NCBI GenBank assembly: GCA_012800525.1
Contig: JAAZJD010000038.1
Span: forward strand, 1 to 64,000
Length of the DNA stretch: 64,000 nt
Source of the DNA: Clostridiales bacterium
GTDB lineage: Bacteria > Bacillota > Clostridia > Christensenellales > DTU072
Reading direction: 5' to 3'
Under the pieces are notes generated by a model, which saw only the letters and a program-made list of their open reading frames with translations, did not search any database and was not told the DNA's origin. A program made the translations under genes and the position numbers. Shown one piece after another: positions 60,758 through 64,000 of the stretch (position 1 is its first letter; each line of letters opens with the position of its first letter).

Positions 60758-63562
60758 TTATAAAACTTTATTTAAATATTCTCCCGTTGCACTATTTTTA
60801 TTTTTAGCGATTTCTTCTGGAGAGCCTGATGCAATTAAATATCCTCCTTCATCCCCTCCTTCTGGGCCTAAATCAATAACATGATCCGATACTTTTATTA
60901 TATCTAGGTTATGCTCGATTATTATTATAGTGTTGCCTTTATCAGCTAATTTATTCAATATATTAATTAATTTTTCTACGTCTGCCATATGTAATCCAGT
61001 TGTAGGCTCATCCAAAATATATAAAGTCCTACCTGTGCTTCTTTTTGAAAGTTCTGTAGCTAATTTAACCCTTTGAGCTTCACCTCCAGATAGTGTTGTA
61101 GAAGGCTGTCCGAGTTTAATATAGCCTAGTCCTACATCATTTAAAGTTTCAAGTTTTCTACTTATTTGTGGCATATTTTTAAAAAATTCAAGACCCTGTG
61201 ATACTGTCATGTCCAAAACATCAAAAATGGATTTCCCTTTAAATTTTACCTCTAATGTTTCATTATTGTATCTTTTTCCCTTGCAAACTTCACATGGGAT
61301 ATATACATCTGGCAGGAAATGCATTTCAATTTTGATAATTCCATCGCCCATGCAGTGCTCACACCGTCCACCTTTAACATTAAAACTGAACCTACCAGGT
61401 TTATATCCTCTTGCTTTAGCATCAGGAGTTTGAGCAAACAAATTTCTAATCATTGTAAACAAATCTGTATATGTCGCAGGATTCGATCTTGGTGTCCTGC
61501 CAATTGGACTTTGATCAATGTTGATAACTTTATCAAGATACTCTCTTCCTGTTATGTCAGAATAACTTCCCTCTTCAATGTTTGCCCTATTTAAATTATT
61601 TGCCAAATTTGGATAAATGATACCATTAACTAATGAAGATTTTCCTGAACCAGATACCCCTGTTACTGCTGTCATCAATCCTATTGGAAAATCGACATTA
61701 ATATTTTTCAAATTGTTTTGTTTCGCTCCTATTACTGATAAAAATCTTCCATCTTGCTTTCTTCTCTTTTGAGGCAATTTTATTTTTCGTCTACCCGATA
61801 AAAAGTCACCGGTAATTGATTTAGGCTCATTCATTATATCTGCAATAGATCCTTGGGCCACCAAATATCCGCCATTTTCACCAGCACCAGGACCAATATC
61901 AATAATATGATCTGCCTCCCTAATTGTTTCCTCATCATGTTCAACGACTATTAATGTATTTCCTAAATCTCTTAATTTTTTGAGTGTTGCTAGCAACTTT
62001 GAATTATCTCTTTGATGAAGACCAATGCTTGGTTCATCTAAAATATATAAAACACCCATCAAACCACTTCCTATTTGAGTAGCTAATCTAATTCTTTGGC
62101 TTTCTCCACCACTTAATGTTCCGCTAGATCTAGATAATGTCAAATACCCTAATCCAACATCAATTAAAAAAGTCAATCTATCATCAATTTCTTTTAAAAT
62201 GGGTTTAGCTATAAGCATTTCTGAATTTGATAACTTTATATGAGCAAAAAATCTTTTTAAACTAATGATTGGCATGTCACTTAATTGTGAAATATTTCTA
62301 CCATTAATCAAAATATGCAAAACTTCCTTTTTTAAGCGCTTCCCATTACAAATCAAACAAGGAGTTTCAACCATATACCTTTCTATGTCGCGCTTCACGC
62401 CTTCAGACTGAGTAGCATTATAACGCCTTTGCATTTTGCCTATAATGCCTTCATTTTTTTGTTGAATAATTTTTTGACCCCAATAAACATTAAGTATGTC
62501 ATCACTGCCATAGAAAATAATGTCTTTGTATTTCTTTTTTAGATTTTTCCAAGGAATGTCTAAAGAAAATTTATGTTTATCTGCCAACTGCTTTAAGGTC
62601 TTAGTTAAATTTGATTCAATGTCTATTAAATACCATCCACTTACTTTTATAGCACCTTGATTCAAAGACAAATTTTCATCAACAACAATCTGTTTTTCTG
62701 AAACTTGCATCTTTGTTCCAATGCCTGCACAATTTGGGCAGGCACCATAAGGGCTATTAAAAGAAAATAATCTTGGACTAAGTTCTGGTATAATAACATC
62801 ATTATGTATTGGACAAGCAAGTTTTGAAGAAAAGATATAATTTTGATTGTTAATATTTGCAACAACTAAACCTTTAGCTAAATTAAGTGCTGTTTCGATA
62901 CTTTCGTTTAATCTCCTAGTTATACCTTCTTTTATGACCAATCTATCTATAACGACATTTATATCATGTTTTAAATTTTTTTCTAGATTAATTTCTTCAC
63001 CAAGCTGGTATATTTCACCATCTACGCGCACTCTTGCAAAACCATTTTTATATAAATTTTCGAACTCTTTTTTATATTCACCTTTTCTTCCCCTAACAAT
63101 AGGAGCTTCAATTAGCAACTTGCTACCTTCATCAAAAGATAATATTTTTTGCACAATTTGATCGACTGTTATAGCTATAATTTCGGTTCCACATATTGAA
63201 CAATGAGGCACCCCTATCCTTGAGTACAACAATCTCATATAGTCATATATTTCAGTAACTGTTCCTACTGTTGAGCGTGGATTATTGCTTGTGGTTTTTT
63301 GATCTATTGAAATTGCTGGAGAAAGTCCATCAATAGATTCTACATTTGGTTTATCCATTTGTCCTAAAAACTGCCTTGCATAACTAGATAAACTTTCTAT
63401 ATATCTTCTTTGTCCTTCCGCAAAAATTGTATCAAAAGCTAAGCTAGATTTTCCTGAACCGCTTAAGCCTGTTAATACAACAAGTTTTTCTCTAGGAATC
63501 ACAACATCTAAATTTTTTAAATTATTTTCTTTTGCACCTTTGATAATTATATCAGTTAGCAT
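60758..63562 (-). CDS. uvrA: Excinuclease ABC subunit A
   Basis: [64 protein letters not shown]. Confidence 0.99.
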   Translation of the reverse strand: MLTDIIIKGAKENNLKNLDVVIPREKLVVLTGLSGSGKSSLAFDTIFAEGQRRYIESLSSYARQFLGQMDKPNVESIDGLSPAISIDQKTTSNNPRSTVGTVTEIYDYMRLLYSRIGVPHCSICGTEIIAITVDQIVQKILSFDEGSKLLIEAPIVRGRKGEYKKEFENLYKNGFARVRVDGEIYQLGEEINLEKNLKHDINVVIDRLVIKEGITRRLNESIETALNLAKGLVVANINNQNYIFSSKLACPIHNDVIIPELSPRLFSFNSPYGACPNCAGIGTKMQVSEKQIVVDENLSLNQGAIKVSGWYLIDIESNLTKTLKQLADKHKFSLDIPWKNLKKKYKDIIFYGSDDILNVYWGQKIIQQKNEGIIGKMQRRYNATQSEGVKRDIERYMVETPCLICNGKRLKKEVLHILINGRNISQLSDMPIISLKRFFAHIKLSNSEMLIAKPILKEIDDRLTFLIDVGLGYLTLSRSSGTLSGGESQRIRLATQIGSGLMGVLYILDEPSIGLHQRDNSKLLATLKKLRDLGNTLIVVEHDEETIREADHIIDIGPGAGENGGYLVAQGSIADIMNEPKSITGDFLSGRRKIKLPQKRRKQDGRFLSVIGAKQNNLKNINVDFPIGLMTAVTGVSGSGKSSLVNGIIYPNLANNLNRANIEEGSYSDITGREYLDKVINIDQSPIGRTPRSNPATYTDLFTMIRNLFAQTPDAKARGYKPGRFSFNVKGGRCEHCMGDGIIKIEMHFLPDVYIPCEVCKGKRYNNETLEVKFKGKSIFDVLDMTVSQGLEFFKNMPQISRKLETLNDVGLGYIKLGQPSTTLSGGEAQRVKLATELSKRSTGRTLYILDEPTTGLHMADVEKLINILNKLADKGNTIIIIEHNLDIIKVSDHVIDLGPEGGDEGGYLIASGSPEEIAKNKNSATGEYLNKVL

Positions 63563-63601
63563 ACTTTAACTATCCTTTCCATAACTTCTAATATTTTTAT
63601 T

Positions 63602-64000
63602 TTAATTAATAGGCTTTCTACTTTTCTTATTGTACAAAGTACGTAAATATGAAATACGATCCCTGATAATGATTGCTTGTTCAAAATCATATGTCGATGT
63701 TGCTGCATTCATCTTATCATATAAATCTTTTATTTCTTTATTAATTTCAAATACACTTAATTTGTCTTCTTCTAGTTTTGTCTTCTTTGAAATTACTAGA
63801 GTATTTTTAATTTCTTTTTGTATTGATTTTGGGATAATATTATGCAACATATTATAGTCTTTTTGAATTTTTCGTCTTCGATTAGTTTCTGTAATAGCTT
63901 CTTGCATACTTTTAGTTACGGTGTCAGCATACATTATCACATAAGAGTTTGCATTTCTACTAGCCCTACCTACGGTTTGTATAAGAGATGTTCTTGATCT
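63602..64000 (-). CDS. uvrB: Excinuclease ABC subunit B, C-terminal part (5' end outside the window)
   Basis: Minus-strand frame is open to the window edge: [50 protein letters not shown]...; C-terminal UVR motif [13 protein letters not shown]. Confidence 0.96.
   Translation of the reverse strand, partial: RSRTSLIQTVGRASRNANSYVIMYADTVTKSMQEAITETNRRRKIQKDYNMLHNIIPKSIQKEIKNTLVISKKTKLEEDKLSVFEINKEIKDLYDKMNAATSTYDFEQAIIIRDRISYLRTLYNKKSRKPIN

Overview
A 64 kb stretch of a low-GC, Firmicutes/Clostridia-like chromosome, almost all of it coding. No tRNA, rRNA, CRISPR array, transposase or phage gene was seen. Main contents, left to right: an edge-truncated secreted protein missing from the ORF track; a 3751-aa cell-surface protein made of MBG-like repeats; dCMP deaminase; groES-groEL behind a CIRCE operator; a BspA-like LRR lipoprotein; a diaminopimelate decarboxylase-like gene; GTP-type PEPCK; a SecB-like protein; YitT; upp and a uracil permease; a GH29 fucosidase; a second LRR lipoprotein; dtd; a NYN-domain protein; a DNA glycosylase; the rplU-prp-rpmA operon with an L21-leader candidate; two radical-SAM-associated genes; a ROK kinase and mannose-6-phosphate isomerase; a complete nine-gene V-type ATPase operon; rpiB; Sua5/YrdC; a WG-like lipoprotein; a complete Rnf operon (C-D-G-E-A-B); a 1616-aa modular lipoprotein with an extra C-terminal TM helix; a THF (folate) riboswitch controlling a FolT-like ECF S component; and uvrA with a truncated uvrB. 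The most interesting items are the THF riboswitch, whose terminator stem also holds the folT Shine-Dalgarno; the two very large membrane-anchored repeat proteins; the co-located, probably Na+-coupled Rnf and V-ATPase operons; a SecB-like gene in a Gram-positive-type genome; and a repeated-decamer palindrome near dtd. I saw no convincing entirely new system. The best candidates for undescribed biology are the giant surface proteins and the intergenic palindromes.
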